Assembly: GCA_003116995.1 (NCBI GenBank)
Contig: BDSL01000080.1
Span: 372,001-436,000, forward strand
Source of the DNA: Yamagishiella unicocca
Taxonomy: Eukaryota; Chlorophyta; Chlorophyceae; Chlamydomonadales; Volvocaceae
Direction: 5' to 3'
Length of the DNA stretch: 64,000 bases
Every line of letters begins with the position of its first letter. The stretch's first letter is position 1. The notes beneath the pieces were generated by a model that saw only the letters and a list, made by a program, of their open reading frames with translations, was not told the DNA's origin and did no database searches. The translations under genes were made by a program, and so were the position numbers. Below, piece by piece: positions 12,375 through 24,734 of the stretch.

Positions 12375-15300
12375 TCACCGCAATGTGTGCTGCGTGCGTT
12401 GCCCATAGTAAATTCGGGCGCCCAATGGACGTCTTCGGGCAAACGTTGCTCCCACAGCACTCCGCCCGAAGCGCCAACGGCACAAAAGATAGCGCCAAAG
12501 GTTCCTCCCGATAGCGCCACCCGCTTCCCCTCGCACCTCGCGCCCCTGCTCCACGCCGCCTCTGTCCACTGCCGCCGCAACCTGCCGCGCCACCTCCTCG
12601 GGCAGCGCCAGCTGCAGCGGACACCACAGGGGCTCGAAAGCGGCTGACTTGATAAGCTCCGTACGGACGGCTGAATCCGGTGAGCGGTCATGCAGGATGC
12701 CCTGCACCCGCACCTGGCGGGACTCCTCCCAGGCAGCAAACGCCTGAGGGATGCACGTAAAAGTTGTTAGCTGAGCAGGCGAAGGGGACGGGGCCTCTGC
12801 TTAGCCGACTGTAAGTACCCGCAGAGCTCTCTGTCGCCTTCTTTCTGCCGTTTCATAACCGCGACAGAGACGCAAAACCGCTCGCCTCGCTCGCACCCAC
12901 CTGCGGTCCCAGTCCGTGTCGTCGCACCATGGCCCCCAGCACCGCCGCGTCCTCCAGCGCCAGGTTGGCGCCCTGGCCGTCAGGCCGGCTAGCGTGCGCC
13001 GCGTCACCTAGCAGCACCAGCCCGCCACGAACCCAGGAGCCCTGGGGCGCAACAACAAACACAGCGGAAGAGACATCACAGGGGGTTTGCGGTCATCGCG
13101 CTCATGACATCGGCAGCAGTTGCAGCGCTGAGGACCTTGCGTGAAATGTGGCACAAGGCCAGCGGCTGCCCGATTAGCCTCGTTAGCCTGGCAGGCGTTG
13201 CGCGCCGATGTTTGTGGTGCTGTAGTAAAGACCGAATGGCCCTCCCCCAATGTCTCCCGGTATACTGGTAATCCTCGAGTCATGTCACGCAAATCCACCT
13301 TCGGTAGCATCCGCAGCGTCAGGCCCCAATCAGGCCCCAACATCGGTCTAGCAGCAGCCGCATCAGGCCCCAACGCCCGCCAGATCGCCCTCGACGCCCT
13401 TCCCTGGAAGTGGCCCCGCCCACGCTTGCCTTTTGGTAGTTTTCCTCCGAATGCATGTACATTCCGAACTCCATGACGCGGTCAGGTGGTGTGGCAGCGA
13501 GCATGGCGCGCACGTCCGCTGGCAGGTGGGTGTTGGCCGCCAGCGCGCGCTGGAGGGCCCGGGAGCCCCGGCGGCCTGGCATGTGCAAACCATAGGATGG
13601 GCCCAGGCAGGTAGAGGCAAGCATTGTTTGGATGGGTGCGACACCAGTAAACCCATCCACGCATGTCAGCTCCCGCACATGGCTTCAATAAACAAGGCTG
13701 TTGGTGTGCCTATTCCGCGCGGTCGTCATCGCCGTCAGTCTGGAGCCCTACTGCACTGAAGAAATAAATAACCCATGCCCTGCCAACAAGCATCGTGCAC
13801 GTCTGTCCTAACCGACGTGCACCAGCTGCCACATCCCCTAAGGTGCATACATTATGATATACATGCCTTTCGACGTGAGCATTCTTCCTTTCATAACACA
13901 TCCCGAACCCACTTGTCTGGTGGACGCTTCCGCCTGTCATGTCGCTGTCTCCATTAACCGCGACCGCCTCTCCCGCCGTGTCCGCTGCCTCCATGGGCAT
14001 CGGAAAGGCTTCCCCAGTAGCCAGCAGCTGCTCCAACTGCGTGTACAAGCTCCACACCAGCCGCACGGCCCCGTCCTTGTCCATACCAGACGCGTAAACA
14101 TTCAGCGACCGGGGCGGCGGCCCTTTGAGGGGCTTGTCGGGAGTGGTGGGTAGCCAGGAGTGGAAGCTGGTCATGGCACCTGGATCGAGCTGCGTGTCTA
14201 GGGCTGCAGGCAGCGGCACGATACCAGCAGCAAGATCGGCCTGCGACGCGATAGGAACGGGATAGGAACGTTTGTTATGTGGGCGCTTAGGCAGTTGCAC
14301 GTGGCCTCAGGTCACAGACAACCACCTGCACTATGGAGGGGATCGGCGCCTCCTGGGTAAGCACGTAGATACAGAAGAACCTCAGGCGTCGCTTGCAAGG
14401 CGTGCCTTTAATGTGAGCATGGTTGGATTGGTTGCGCAGATCTACCATTCTGTCCTCTGTCCTCCTGACCACACGGCCCTCCCCCCTGACGCACCTGTGA
14501 GATGTTGCCCAGCCACCTCACTTTGCCCTGGAAGGAAGGCGCCTGGCCGTCACCGACCTGTGCACGTCGTCACACCGTAGCCGCATGTTCAGTAATGGTA
14601 GTGAACGGAACCACTTGAGCTCTGCGCTAGAAGACCTCGGCAGCCATGCCCCTCCCGATGCAGTGACTGCACGAGCAATGTGGCCGGAATACCCAGCTAC
14701 GCCGCCTGGCGCCATACGAGCCGGCAGCCCCTACCTTGCGGCGGATCCTGCTGAAATAGCCGTCCGCGGCGATGACGTACCGCGCCCTGGCCCGCACCTC
14801 CCGCACCGATTCCCCTTTGGCATGTTTTCCATCTGGGTCGGTGCGGGAGATGGCCAGGGTGTACCAGCCGTCATCTGCCTCTGGAGCCCCGGCAATGCCG
14901 CGGCCATCGCCGGGGCCCTGCACCGGGTGTTCCGCCCTCACAGTAGATGGCGCCACGTCCAGGCCGGGACCGCTGCACTCCATGACCTTGCAGCCGAACT
15001 CCACAACAGCTGTCCGGGCATTCATAGCATCAAGTACAGAAGCCACCCGGAGCAGCACATGCGGTAACAATGGTGGAGGAAATCCGTCAGGCAGGCCGAG
15101 GTTTGGGCAGCACATCCTCAATAGTAGCTGCAACAAAGCGCAGCACCATGAGGGTAACGGTGACTTATACAAGCATTGGGTACCTGGCGTGGGGATATGG
15201 CAACCTGCTTGCCGGTTGGTTGAGCAGTCCGTACAAGTAAGGTAGTTGTCCAACAACCCAGAGTCGGTACGAGCAACCTATCCGGATCGCTGCGGTCACA

Positions 15301-16460
15301 AGAGCCCAGTTACGGGTCCAGCAGGTAGGCTCCGTCTTCAGACCCGACCAGCACAGGTCATCGTCATGGACTGTGACAGGATTGACGAAACGCGCAGGCC
15401 GCAGGCGCACAGCCAAGCCGCCACCCAACCACTCTCCCGTGCATAGCCTGCCGGGCAGATACGCACCTTCCGGCAAGCTGCCGTACATGGCGGTGCGCAG
15501 GGAGTTCCAGGGAACCAAGGCAGGGGCGAAGCCCTCCCTTTCCAGGGTTTCTCGATGTGGGTTGGCCTGATGCCATGGCATCTTCTCGCCCGTCTCGTCG
15601 TTGTAGTGATACACGACCGGCAGGTACACCGCGTCCTCCAGGAGCCTGCGGGGCGGCACAGCGCCGAGTCACTTGCCTCGCAGCCAGACCGCCTCGAAAG
15701 CCACGCGCGATGTTTGAAGGTAACCTGCGGGCCTGAAGATGTCCATTTGTGCCCCGCGCACCTGTGCAGTGCTGTGGGTTCGATGGCTTCCAAAGCCCTG
15801 GCGCCGTTGATGTTAACGCCCACGCCAGCACCTTGCGGCATGTACTCCGTGCTCGCCTCGAACACCTGTGGAACGGACATGCAGCGCCACACTCCTTCAC
15901 GGCACCCAGCTTTATTTGTGACCCAAGTCACCGCTCAGCTGGGATGATGGTTGAGTGAAGAAGGAAGCGTTGTTGCGTGTGAAGGTGGAGGTGGTGAGGA
16001 AGTCATGTAGGCATGGGGCCCTGATGGCCGGGTAAGAATTGGGCTGACAGATGTGTGGGCGCATCAGTCCTGAGCTGGGTTGACACTACTCTTGCAGACA
16101 GGCGCGTCCGTGCCCTTCCGTGCGTACCTTCAACCGCAATCCAGGCTGAGCCCGCTGCAACGCGAGAGCGACAGCAAGTCCAGCTGGTCCCCCTCCAATC
16201 ACTGCCACATCCAGATCAGACCAAATCGCTCCGGCTTGTGCCGGAGCAGCTTCAGCTTCGGGCACTGAATCCACGGCATCGACGACGGCTTGCTGCTGCG
16301 TCGCTAGAGAAGTTGAACTACTCCATCGTCTTGACTCCATCCTCCATGCGACTAGAGTACACGGAAGTTGTGGCCTCCTTAATGCGCTCTTAGGTGATGA
16401 TCCGACCTGGTTACGCCGAGGACAGAAAGCCGCCTGACGCCAAACAGATGAGATCAGCAT
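12375..16460 (-). CDS. FAD-dependent class A monooxygenase, tandem copy 1
   Basis: Nine exons, 645 aa: 16128-16460, 15762-15865, 15467-15645, 14735-15009, 14495-14557, 13913-14240, 13430-13575, 12901-13041, 12375-12743. Residues 1-80 look like an organelle targeting extension. Flavin motifs are VIGGGPAGLAVALAL (residues 87-101, ADP-binding fold), YVIAADGYFSRIRRK (DG motif, about 283-297), and LLGDAAHA with GQGANLALEDAA (GD motif, about 487-508). This places it among PF01494-type enzymes related to kynurenine 3-monooxygenase and zeaxanthin epoxidase, which hydroxylate or epoxidise aromatic or isoprenoid substrates using NAD(P)H and O2. The substrate is unknown. The intron after exon 7 starts with GC (AAG|GCAAGC). 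The last exon may splice at a GTGCGAGGG that coincides with the point where the two copies stop matching; otherwise it reads to the stop at 12375. Confidence 0.85.
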
Positions 16461-17530
16461 TTCACAGGAGGGTTCTACCTGTATAGAATAAATATTTTCT
16501 TATCGTTATAAATGCAACCTGTGGATCGGCCTCCGACGGTCCCAGCCTAGCAGCGGATATCGTTGATATCTGGTGCCTCACCTTTTCACTACCACGTCTA
16601 AGACGGGTAGTCAAATATGCTGCCACAGCACACACAATGGCGTGGGCACTACAAGCTAGCCATCATTTTGCCGTGCACGTCGTCAACGGGCAGGCAACGA
16701 ATCGCGCGTCCAAGATCGAGAGCATAAATTGCTAGGCAGCTGCATCATCTTGACTTAGCCTCACGGCCTGTATTCCGATTGGACGACACCAAACCGTATC
16801 GGCTAAGAGCAAGTTCAGACAGGACGGCTGACGACGGGTGCTACCATGCAGTATGCCATCATAAGTCGGCTAGCAACGCGCGGTCACCTGACGAAGTGCG
16901 GTATGCCCTGACATACATTACAGCGGTTTGGACCATTTTGGGTCTACGTTGCACGGGTGATGCGGCAAGGCGAAGCGCACCCCACCTGGCTCACCACGCT
17001 CACCACTACTGCCGTCCTTCTGAGGACTGCCCATATGCATCGGAAGGAACGAACCCACACCAGGATTTGGTGCGTGTCGGACATGCAGTCGATCATGTTC
17101 ATGTCCTTGTATGTACACACGGCACGGATCGGTCGAGGAGAATTATCCATAAACCCTGTCATGATAATGGCATGAGCGTCCATGCGCCCCACGGCGCGCT
17201 TTGAAGTCACCCGCTCGACCACGTGGGCCCCACCGGGCTGCGTTTGGGCATTCACCGGAAGAGGAAGGAGCCTGCAGGGGGCTCCACAGTCGTATGCGCT
17301 CCTTGCCAGGCCATCTTGGCTGATGCGGTGCTCCTCATGACATCGTGCGACCACGATCGCACCACCTGGCGCCAACCACACGTTCGGGCAAGGACACTTC
17401 AAGTGTATGTTTCATGAAGATCCTACCTTCCGTACATCGTCCGTACGCTGATCGCTCATTGGCCATAATCAGTATCGGTCCTACTGCCGCTGAGATAGCA
17501 AGGCTGCTGCATAGTTCATTGCATCAGTTG
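16461..17530. other. Spacer between the tandem monooxygenase genes
   Basis: This holds the copy 1 promoter and the copy 2 3' region. A minus-strand frame at 16944-17402 is open for 152 codons but starts at TTG, has no splice-supported partner and matches nothing I know. A small AT-rich stretch lies at about 16480-16520, just upstream of the copy 1 start. Confidence 0.4.
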
Positions 17531-20500
17531 TCATCCTCCCAATGACACAGCTCTTGTCCTAACCCCAACTGCACATACCAAGACAATCCCCATCCGAGTT
17601 CCCCCCTCCTTGCTCCCTCGCACCTCACGCCCCTGCTCCACGCCGCCTCTGTCCACTGCCGCCGCAACCTGCCGCGCCACCTCCTCGGGCAGCGCGAGCT
17701 GCAGCGGACACCACAGGGCCTCGAAGGACGTCGCATTGATAAGCGCAGTACGGACGGCACCATCTGGCGTGTTGTCGTACAACATGGCGTACACCCTCTC
17801 CTGGCGGGACTCCTCCCAGGCAGAAAATGCCTGAGGGGCACGCGATGGTGTTAAATGAGCGGGGGCGGGGCCACGGGACGGGATAATCTGTGAGGCGTGA
17901 CAGGTATCATTCTTCGCCAAAACCAGCGCAGCAGCGGTGACAAACATGCAGATTGCGGTGAGCAAAGCGGAAAAGCTAACAAAAAGGGTTGCGAAAGTGT
18001 GTTGACAGCTAAGAAGAGAGGGTCTTAGGGCTCTATGAATGTAAAACGTACCTGGGGTTGGGTGTGCTGGTCGTCTGTATACCGGCGGGAACGAGTTGCA
18101 GGCAGGCGTGTGGAGTCCGTCCTCCCAGAGTTAGGTCGCAGCCGACTCGGAGAAACTGTTGCAGGAGTCCATGCCAGGTAACGACAGGAGAATAACAGCA
18201 TCGCTGCGTGCCGGTGGGCATGTGTATCATACCTCCCGTCCAGTGGCTGTCCCCTCGCTCGCACCCACCTGCGGTCCCAGTCCGTGTCGTCGCACCATGG
18301 CCCCGAGCACCGCCGCGTCCTCCAACGCCAGATTTGCGCCCTGGCCGTGACGTGCCGCGTGCGCAGCGTCACCCAGCAGCACCAGCCCGCCACGAACCCA
18401 GGAGCCCTGGGGCGCAACAACAAGCACAGCGGAAGAGACATCACAGGGGGGTTGCGGGCTCGCCGTGCGATTCCCGCAGTGAAGCCACTTGGGCTGCGTA
18501 CGTACCCGTTGTCGAGCCTCCCTCCCACATGCCTTGCCACAGCATGATTCACATCCATCAGCGCTCTGCGCCCGCCTCAACAGGCGACCAGGCACAGGCG
18601 TCTGACAACCCATCCTCGCGGCCCCCCATGATCCTGCCACTGCCGCTTGCCTTCTTGAAGGTCTCCTCCGCATGAACGTATACGCCAAATTCCATGACAC
18701 GTTCGGGCGGTGTGGCAGCGAGCATGGCGCGCACGTCCGCTGGCAGGTGGGTGTTGGCCGCCAGAGCGCGCTGGAGGGCCCGGGAGCCCCGGCGACCTGG
18801 GATACAGGATAATAGGTAGCGGAAGCAGGAGGAGGCGGCAGACGTTTCTGCGGGATGGCGGAAAACAAGCATTGCAGTGCAAGATGCGATACACGTGGTA
18901 CACACATCCGGGGCTCGGTTTGTTGTTTTGGCCGTAAACAATACCTGTTTGACTCTTACGGTAACACACCCTGAACCCACTTGTCTGGTGGACGCTTCCG
19001 CCTGTCATGTCGCTGTCTCCATTAACCGCGACCGCCTCTCCCGCCGTGTCCGCTGCCTCCATGGGCATCGGAAAGGCTTCCCCAGTAGCCAGCAGCTGCT
19101 CCAACTGCGTGTACAAGCTCCACACCAGCCGCACGGCCCCGTCCTTGTCCATACCAGACGCGTAAACATTCAGCGACCGGGGCGGCGGCCCTTTGAGAGG
19201 CTTCTCGGGAGTGGTGGGTAGCCAGGAGTGGAAGCTGGTCATGGCATCTGGATCGAGCTGCGTGTCTAGGGCGGCAGGTAGCGGCACTATACCAGCAGCA
19301 AGATCGGCCTGCGGCATCGAAAGGTGGGTTTCGACAGCTGTCACGAACACATAAGCAACTGTTGATGTACAGCTTGCATGCATTCGCAACGCGCAGACAA
19401 CCCAAATCATGAACGGCACCGCATTGTCCGCCATGGCGCGCGTTTAGTGGTGAAATTACCAAGTTGGCATGGAGGATTGGCGCTGACGTCTACCAGTCTG
19501 TCCTCTGTCCTGCCAACCACACGGTCCTTCGTCCCATTGCTGGCGCACCTCCGATATGTTACCGAGCCATCTCACGTTGTTCTGGAAGACGGGCGCCTGG
19601 CCGTCACCGACCTGTGCAGGGAGACGGACACAGCACCGCGAAAGCAGAGCGTGCGTGTGCACATGAAGCCAGCTGTTCCGGTTGCGAATCCATGTGGCGC
19701 AGGGTCACCTACCTTGCGGCGGATCCTGCTGAAGTAGCCGTCCGCGGCGATGACGTACCGCGCCCTGGCCCGCACCTCCCGCACCGATTCCCCTTTGGCA
19801 TGTTTTCCATCTGGGTCGGTGCGGGAGATGGCCAGGGTGTACCAGCCGTCATCTGCCTCTGGAGCCCCGGCCATGCCGCGGCCATCGCCGGGGCTCTGCA
19901 CCGGGTGTTCCGCCCTCACGGTAGATGGCGCCACGTCCAGACCGGGACCGCTGCACTCCATGACCTTGCAGCCGAACTCCACAGTACCTTCCCCGACATC
20001 ACGGGGTAGGTGCCACCCGGAGCGATAGAGGCAAGGTGAGATAGCAGCAACAACAGTAGGAAGATAAGGAACGCTTGGCCGCAAGACATCCACGTTGGCA
20101 ACAGCTGCGGCGGCAGCGATGTAACGCCACAAGCAGGCTTGCTTCGCGATGCAGTACAATCGAAGATCTCGAAGGCTTCGCTGTCAAATCGGACGTTTTA
20201 CACCTCGCCATCCAAGTTCCTTACGATTGACGAAACGCGCAGGCCGCAGGCGCACAGCCAAGGCCACCCAACCACTTTCCCGTTCGTAGCCTGCCGGGCA
20301 GATACGCACCTTCCGGCAAGCAGCCGTACATGGCGGTGCGCAGGGAGTTCCAGGGAACCAAGGCGGGGGCGAAGCCCTCCCTGTCCAAGGTTTCCCGATG
20401 TGGGTTTCCCTGTTGCCATGGCATCCTCTCGCCCGTCTCGTCGTTGTACTGATACATGACCGGCAGGTACACCGCATCCTCCATGAGCCTGCTCGCGTTC

Positions 20501-21326
20501 AGGCGGCGGCGCCAAGTGATGCCGGCCTCCACAGCAACGCGGCTCGTAAGCCCACGAGGTGATACTTGCGGGTTTTTACCCAATGGAACGCACCTGTGCA
20601 TTACCGTGGGGTCGATGGCTTCCAACGCCCTAGCGCCGTTGATGTTGATGCCCACGCCAGCCCCTTGCGGCATGTACTCCGTGCTCGCCTCAAAAACCTG
20701 TTGGACATCGTTAATGGCATACCCAGGTTAATCGTGGCCAACCTCAGACGAATATGTCAACCAGGGATGAGTGAACTTGAAGATGGAACGCCGCGCTGCG
20801 TCATTTGCTGACAGATGCTGACGGCGGGCGGGAAAGGTTGGTTAACGGGTCCCAAATAGGAGATCAAAGAGACCCAAATGGGAGACCCGAAAGCATTCTA
20901 GCAAATTGCTGTCTACTGTGGTGCTGACATCTCCTCGGCTAGAGATGCTCCTGCCCCACGTCGTGTTCATCCATGCGAATCCATGCTCACCTTCAGCCGC
21001 AGCTCTGGCTGGACCTGGTGAAGCGCGAGGGCAACAGCAAGTCCCGCTGGGCCTCCGCCAATCACTGCCAGATCAAGTTCAGGCCAAGTCACCTCAGTTT
21101 CGGAATGAGCTATCGCGGATGCAGCCTCGGGTAGCGCGTGCATTGCGACAACCGAGCCTTGTTGCTGCCGCTGCGCAATGGAGCCACCCCAGTGCCGCGG
21201 ACTTATCAGCGATGCGCGGGATATATGCCCAAGTTGTGGCCTGTGTACTGCGCTCTGATGTTTTGACCCGAATGCGATGCGTCGAGGACAGAAAGCCACA
21301 TGACGGCTAATGGAAGAGATGAGCAT
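17531..21326 (-). CDS. FAD-dependent class A monooxygenase, tandem copy 2
   Basis: Nine exons, 622 aa: 20991-21326, 20594-20697, 20310-20488, 19713-19987, 19549-19611, 18981-19308, 18651-18796, 18269-18406, 17531-17830. Seven of the nine exons have the same length as in copy 1 or differ by a single codon, and every phase is the same. The same flavin motifs are present (GGGPAGLAVALAL, AADGYFSRIRRK, LLGDAAHA, GQGANLALEDAA), so both copies look catalytically intact. Exon 6 differs from copy 1 by only two residues in 109, whereas the N-terminal extension before the ADP-binding fold is largely different. The GC donor after exon 7 is conserved. The C-terminal tail after GREVRG is unrelated to that of copy 1. 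Exon 8 is one codon shorter (HGQG instead of PDGQG). The role is presumably the same as copy 1, or a paralogous substrate. Confidence 0.85.
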
Positions 21327-22195
21327 TTCCCCAAACAAATTCTGTATATTGTACAAGAAGGTATGCAAGATAAATGCAGGGTAGAGGCGCAATGGCAAAG
21401 CAATCGAGGTCGGTACCTGGCGGTTAAGCGACATCAGTGCGAACTCGGCAGTATTGCAGAACTAAGCCACAAATATACCAGCAGGAACACGAAACGTGAT
21501 ATAAAACACCTGTAGATTGCCCTGAGGCGATTTGCAGTCTCGCCACCCGAAACTCCTGGTTAACGGAACCATACGGCGGTAGGAGGCACATAATGCCGTG
21601 CCTCGCTCAGGGATTGCGTCACGTAGTTATGCTTTAGAAGTGGTCACACGTCTACATGTATCGCTATGACCGGGCAGTACGTGAACGCCGCGCGACGCCG
21701 CAGCTCGCAGGATGCCGCAGAAAACCCGGAAACCTCATGCGCAGAGCTCTACACGAAAACTTCCTTACGTTTTGCCTCAGCCTCAGCGCACAACGCAGGC
21801 GGGCACAGGCGTAGCCGCTGGCCTCGCTCCCTGACACGGTGTGGGGGAGACACGGGGAGACCCTTGGAGACCAGCAAGCACGCAGGCGGTCGTGCCAATC
21901 GATCGGCATCCAAGTGCAGCCACCCACATGCACCAAGTTTGCCGCAGAGCTGTATGTACCTATCTGGAGAGATACGCTTCGCAGCTCAGCAGCCCTTGGG
22001 GTGAACCTATCATCCACCCTGCTTTGTTGACCTCCATCCGCAATGCTGCTCGAAGCCAAGCCATAGAAACTGCAGAATGGGTAAAGCGCGATATACGTTA
22101 CATGTAGGTGAATTGCACACTGACACTACACTCAGGCCCACTGTAACAATCACTACTACTCAGGCGAGGGCGATCGATTCAAAGGGAGGCTTCCT

Positions 22196-22720
22196 TGCCA
22201 CGCCCCAGCGCCGGCACGTACGTTTCACCGGCACTGGTTCCGGAGCCAGGACATCTGCGTTCCCGCTTGTATGCTGTTGCCGTAACTACAGCGCCTCTGT
22301 TGCTGTTAGGATTGATTGCGTCATGGATTCGGTTTCCACTCGTTCCGACAACGATGGGGACACGTGTGAATCTCGCGATTCAGGTCGGGCGCAGGGCCCT
22401 TCTGACCAAATCCGTTGGTGCCGCAGAGTATTTAGCGGAACCACGCCTCATTCCTCGGCGTGGTTCTTCTGCTTGGTTGTGTTGGTTGTGTTGGTTGTTT
22501 TGGTTGTGCTTCTACACAATGTAACACACCGCGCTTGAAGAACGCCCGCGGCTCCTTGCTGCGTGAATAGGTCACGAGGTCGACGCAGCCGCAGTCAGCG
22601 CCGCCTTTACGTTTGGAACTTGAGACCCTGCAGCTTGGTAACCTGCAGCCCGCCTGCTAGCAGCGCCAGTCCGCGGGGCTGTGGTGCCGCGCGCCCGCGC
22701 CACCCAGCATCAGGTCGAGA
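22196..22720 (+). repeat. 525-bp direct duplication, copy 1
   Basis: This matches 23946-24470 at a constant offset of 1750 bases with no difference that I could find. Flanking bases differ on both sides, so the duplicated unit is sharply bounded. It contains one hydrophobic open frame of unknown meaning. Confidence 0.9.
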
Positions 22721-23900
22721 GCAGAAGAACCACCTCTGGACACTTGCATCCAGATTACCATATTGCAAACATTGCAATTTACTTGCGCATCGCCGGCCTG
22801 GTGAAACAGTCTTACTTGTGGGATTGTTATTTCCGCGCCGCCGCGCCTTTGACAACTTTCTTGTGCACTACCTGCCTCCTGGCTGCACCTTGCTTCAGGT
22901 CGCGAGCAGGGTTGAGGACCCGTATGGCAACCTCCTGCCGTGGACTCAGCCTTCGGCAGGAGTACGTGAAGCCGCGCCTCAACGACCCTGCCTAGCGACC
23001 TAGAGCCGCAACACGAGCAACACCTCCACGATGCACGAAGACCATCTACCATCAGTAGGCCTTCTCCCGGCGGGCATCATGCTGGGGGGAGGTTTCCTGA
23101 GTCCACCTGGGTTTCCATAGGAAGGGGCAGTATTGATAGCGCTACACTGCGCGCTCGCGAGGTGAAGTTCCGGGCAGTAAGCCCCCCAGCCGGCAATGAG
23201 ACCACGCGAACCGCTCCCTTAGCACGTTTCGTTGCCCTACCGGCCAGGTGGACTCCGGGAACATATCTTCGTCGTTTTGAGGTGGAAGAGTGAGCCGAAC
23301 ATGAGCCTCGCAAGTGCCGTGACAGTTGCTGCCTTGAGTGACTTCGAGTTGACTTGGCTGACGTTGTGCTGTTTGGTTTGCTGATATTCGCCGTCCCGTT
23401 TCCGATAATCCATGATGTCATGCCCGAGATCTGCCGCCGGTCACGCCCTATTTTAGCCAGCTACCGGGGCTACGGAGTCACGAAGTAGGTAAATCGCCCC
23501 AGCCGGTGGGGTGTTTACGAACGGACAGGCGCGACAAAATGTGTTTCAAAAGGTCCGACACCTTGGCACAGGAGTCCCCCGATTACCTCACTCTCGCATA
23601 GACTATAGAATAGCGGGCTAGCATCGGTAGGTCGAGCTTGCGGTACTGCACGGAGTAGGACGATCGCATTCCGGACGTCATGTTGGCGGGACATCAGTAG
23701 GCTGATCCTAAGACTGCCTGAGCCTCTGCAGCAATTCGTACATGGGCTTTGCTGTTCGTAGCCGGAGAAGCAGATTGCCCCCCTGTGGCCTGCACTCACT
23801 CAGGGCTTGTGGGTGTTTTCTGCCTTGGAGTGTGTGTGAGATCGTTAGGAACAACCGCGTGCGTGTGTCCCCCACACGTGGTTGTGGGGGGAAGTGTTAC

Positions 23901-23943
23901 ACCTGGTGTCGGCGACAGGTGATGCCTGCTGTGGGGCATGACA
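23901..23943 (+). repeat. 43-bp direct repeat, left flank of duplicate copy 2
   Basis: The sequence begins ACCTGGTGTCGGCGACAGGT and ends GGGGCATGACA. It recurs at 24470-24512, immediately after the second 525-bp copy. It is not present beside the first copy. Confidence 0.9.
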
Positions 23944-23945
23944 GC

Positions 23946-24470
23946 TGCCACGCCCCAGCGCCGGCACGTACGTTTCACCGGCACTGGTTCCGGAGCCAGG
24001 ACATCTGCGTTCCCGCTTGTATGCTGTTGCCGTAACTACAGCGCCTCTGTTGCTGTTAGGATTGATTGCGTCATGGATTCGGTTTCCACTCGTTCCGACA
24101 ACGATGGGGACACGTGTGAATCTCGCGATTCAGGTCGGGCGCAGGGCCCTTCTGACCAAATCCGTTGGTGCCGCAGAGTATTTAGCGGAACCACGCCTCA
24201 TTCCTCGGCGTGGTTCTTCTGCTTGGTTGTGTTGGTTGTGTTGGTTGTTTTGGTTGTGCTTCTACACAATGTAACACACCGCGCTTGAAGAACGCCCGCG
24301 GCTCCTTGCTGCGTGAATAGGTCACGAGGTCGACGCAGCCGCAGTCAGCGCCGCCTTTACGTTTGGAACTTGAGACCCTGCAGCTTGGTAACCTGCAGCC
24401 CGCCTGCTAGCAGCGCCAGTCCGCGGGGCTGTGGTGCCGCGCGCCCGCGCCACCCAGCATCAGGTCGAGA
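23946..24470 (+). repeat. 525-bp direct duplication, copy 2
   Basis: This is the second copy of 22196-22720. It lies between two 43-bp direct repeats, as if inserted with a long target duplication or patched in during break repair. The first copy lacks those flanks, so copy 2 is likely the derived one. Confidence 0.9.
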
Positions 24471-24512
24471 CCTGGTGTCGGCGACAGGTGATGCCTGCTG
24501 TGGGGCATGACA
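24470..24512 (+). repeat. 43-bp direct repeat, right flank of duplicate copy 2
   Basis: Identical to 23901-23943. The first base is shared with the last base of the 525-bp copy. Confidence 0.9.
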
Positions 24513-24734
24513 TCCTTTTGCCAGTTTCAGCCAGTTCCCCAGCAGCTGTAGCAAGCAGCAGCAGCAGCAGCCAGTATCAGCCAGCGCGGCAATGCCAATG
24601 GCGGTATGCCCACGAACATACGGAGCGATGTGGGTGGTGGACGGGGTTGGGCTACGGGCATGGGTCGCCCGTGGTCGTGCGGCTGGAAAAGCGCTGGAAA
24701 CCCAAACGACTAGTTTTGCGCACGAGAGCGAGGG

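Noticed and set aside
16944..17402. 152-codon minus-strand frame between the monooxygenase genes
   Set aside because: It begins at TTG, has no splice partner and no family resemblance, and is in the region expected to hold promoter and 3' sequence.
22196..24470. The pair of minisatellite-like or direct repeats as a CRISPR array
   Set aside because: The units are 525 bp and 43 bp with no regular spacers, and the genome is eukaryotic. Segmental duplication is the simpler reading.
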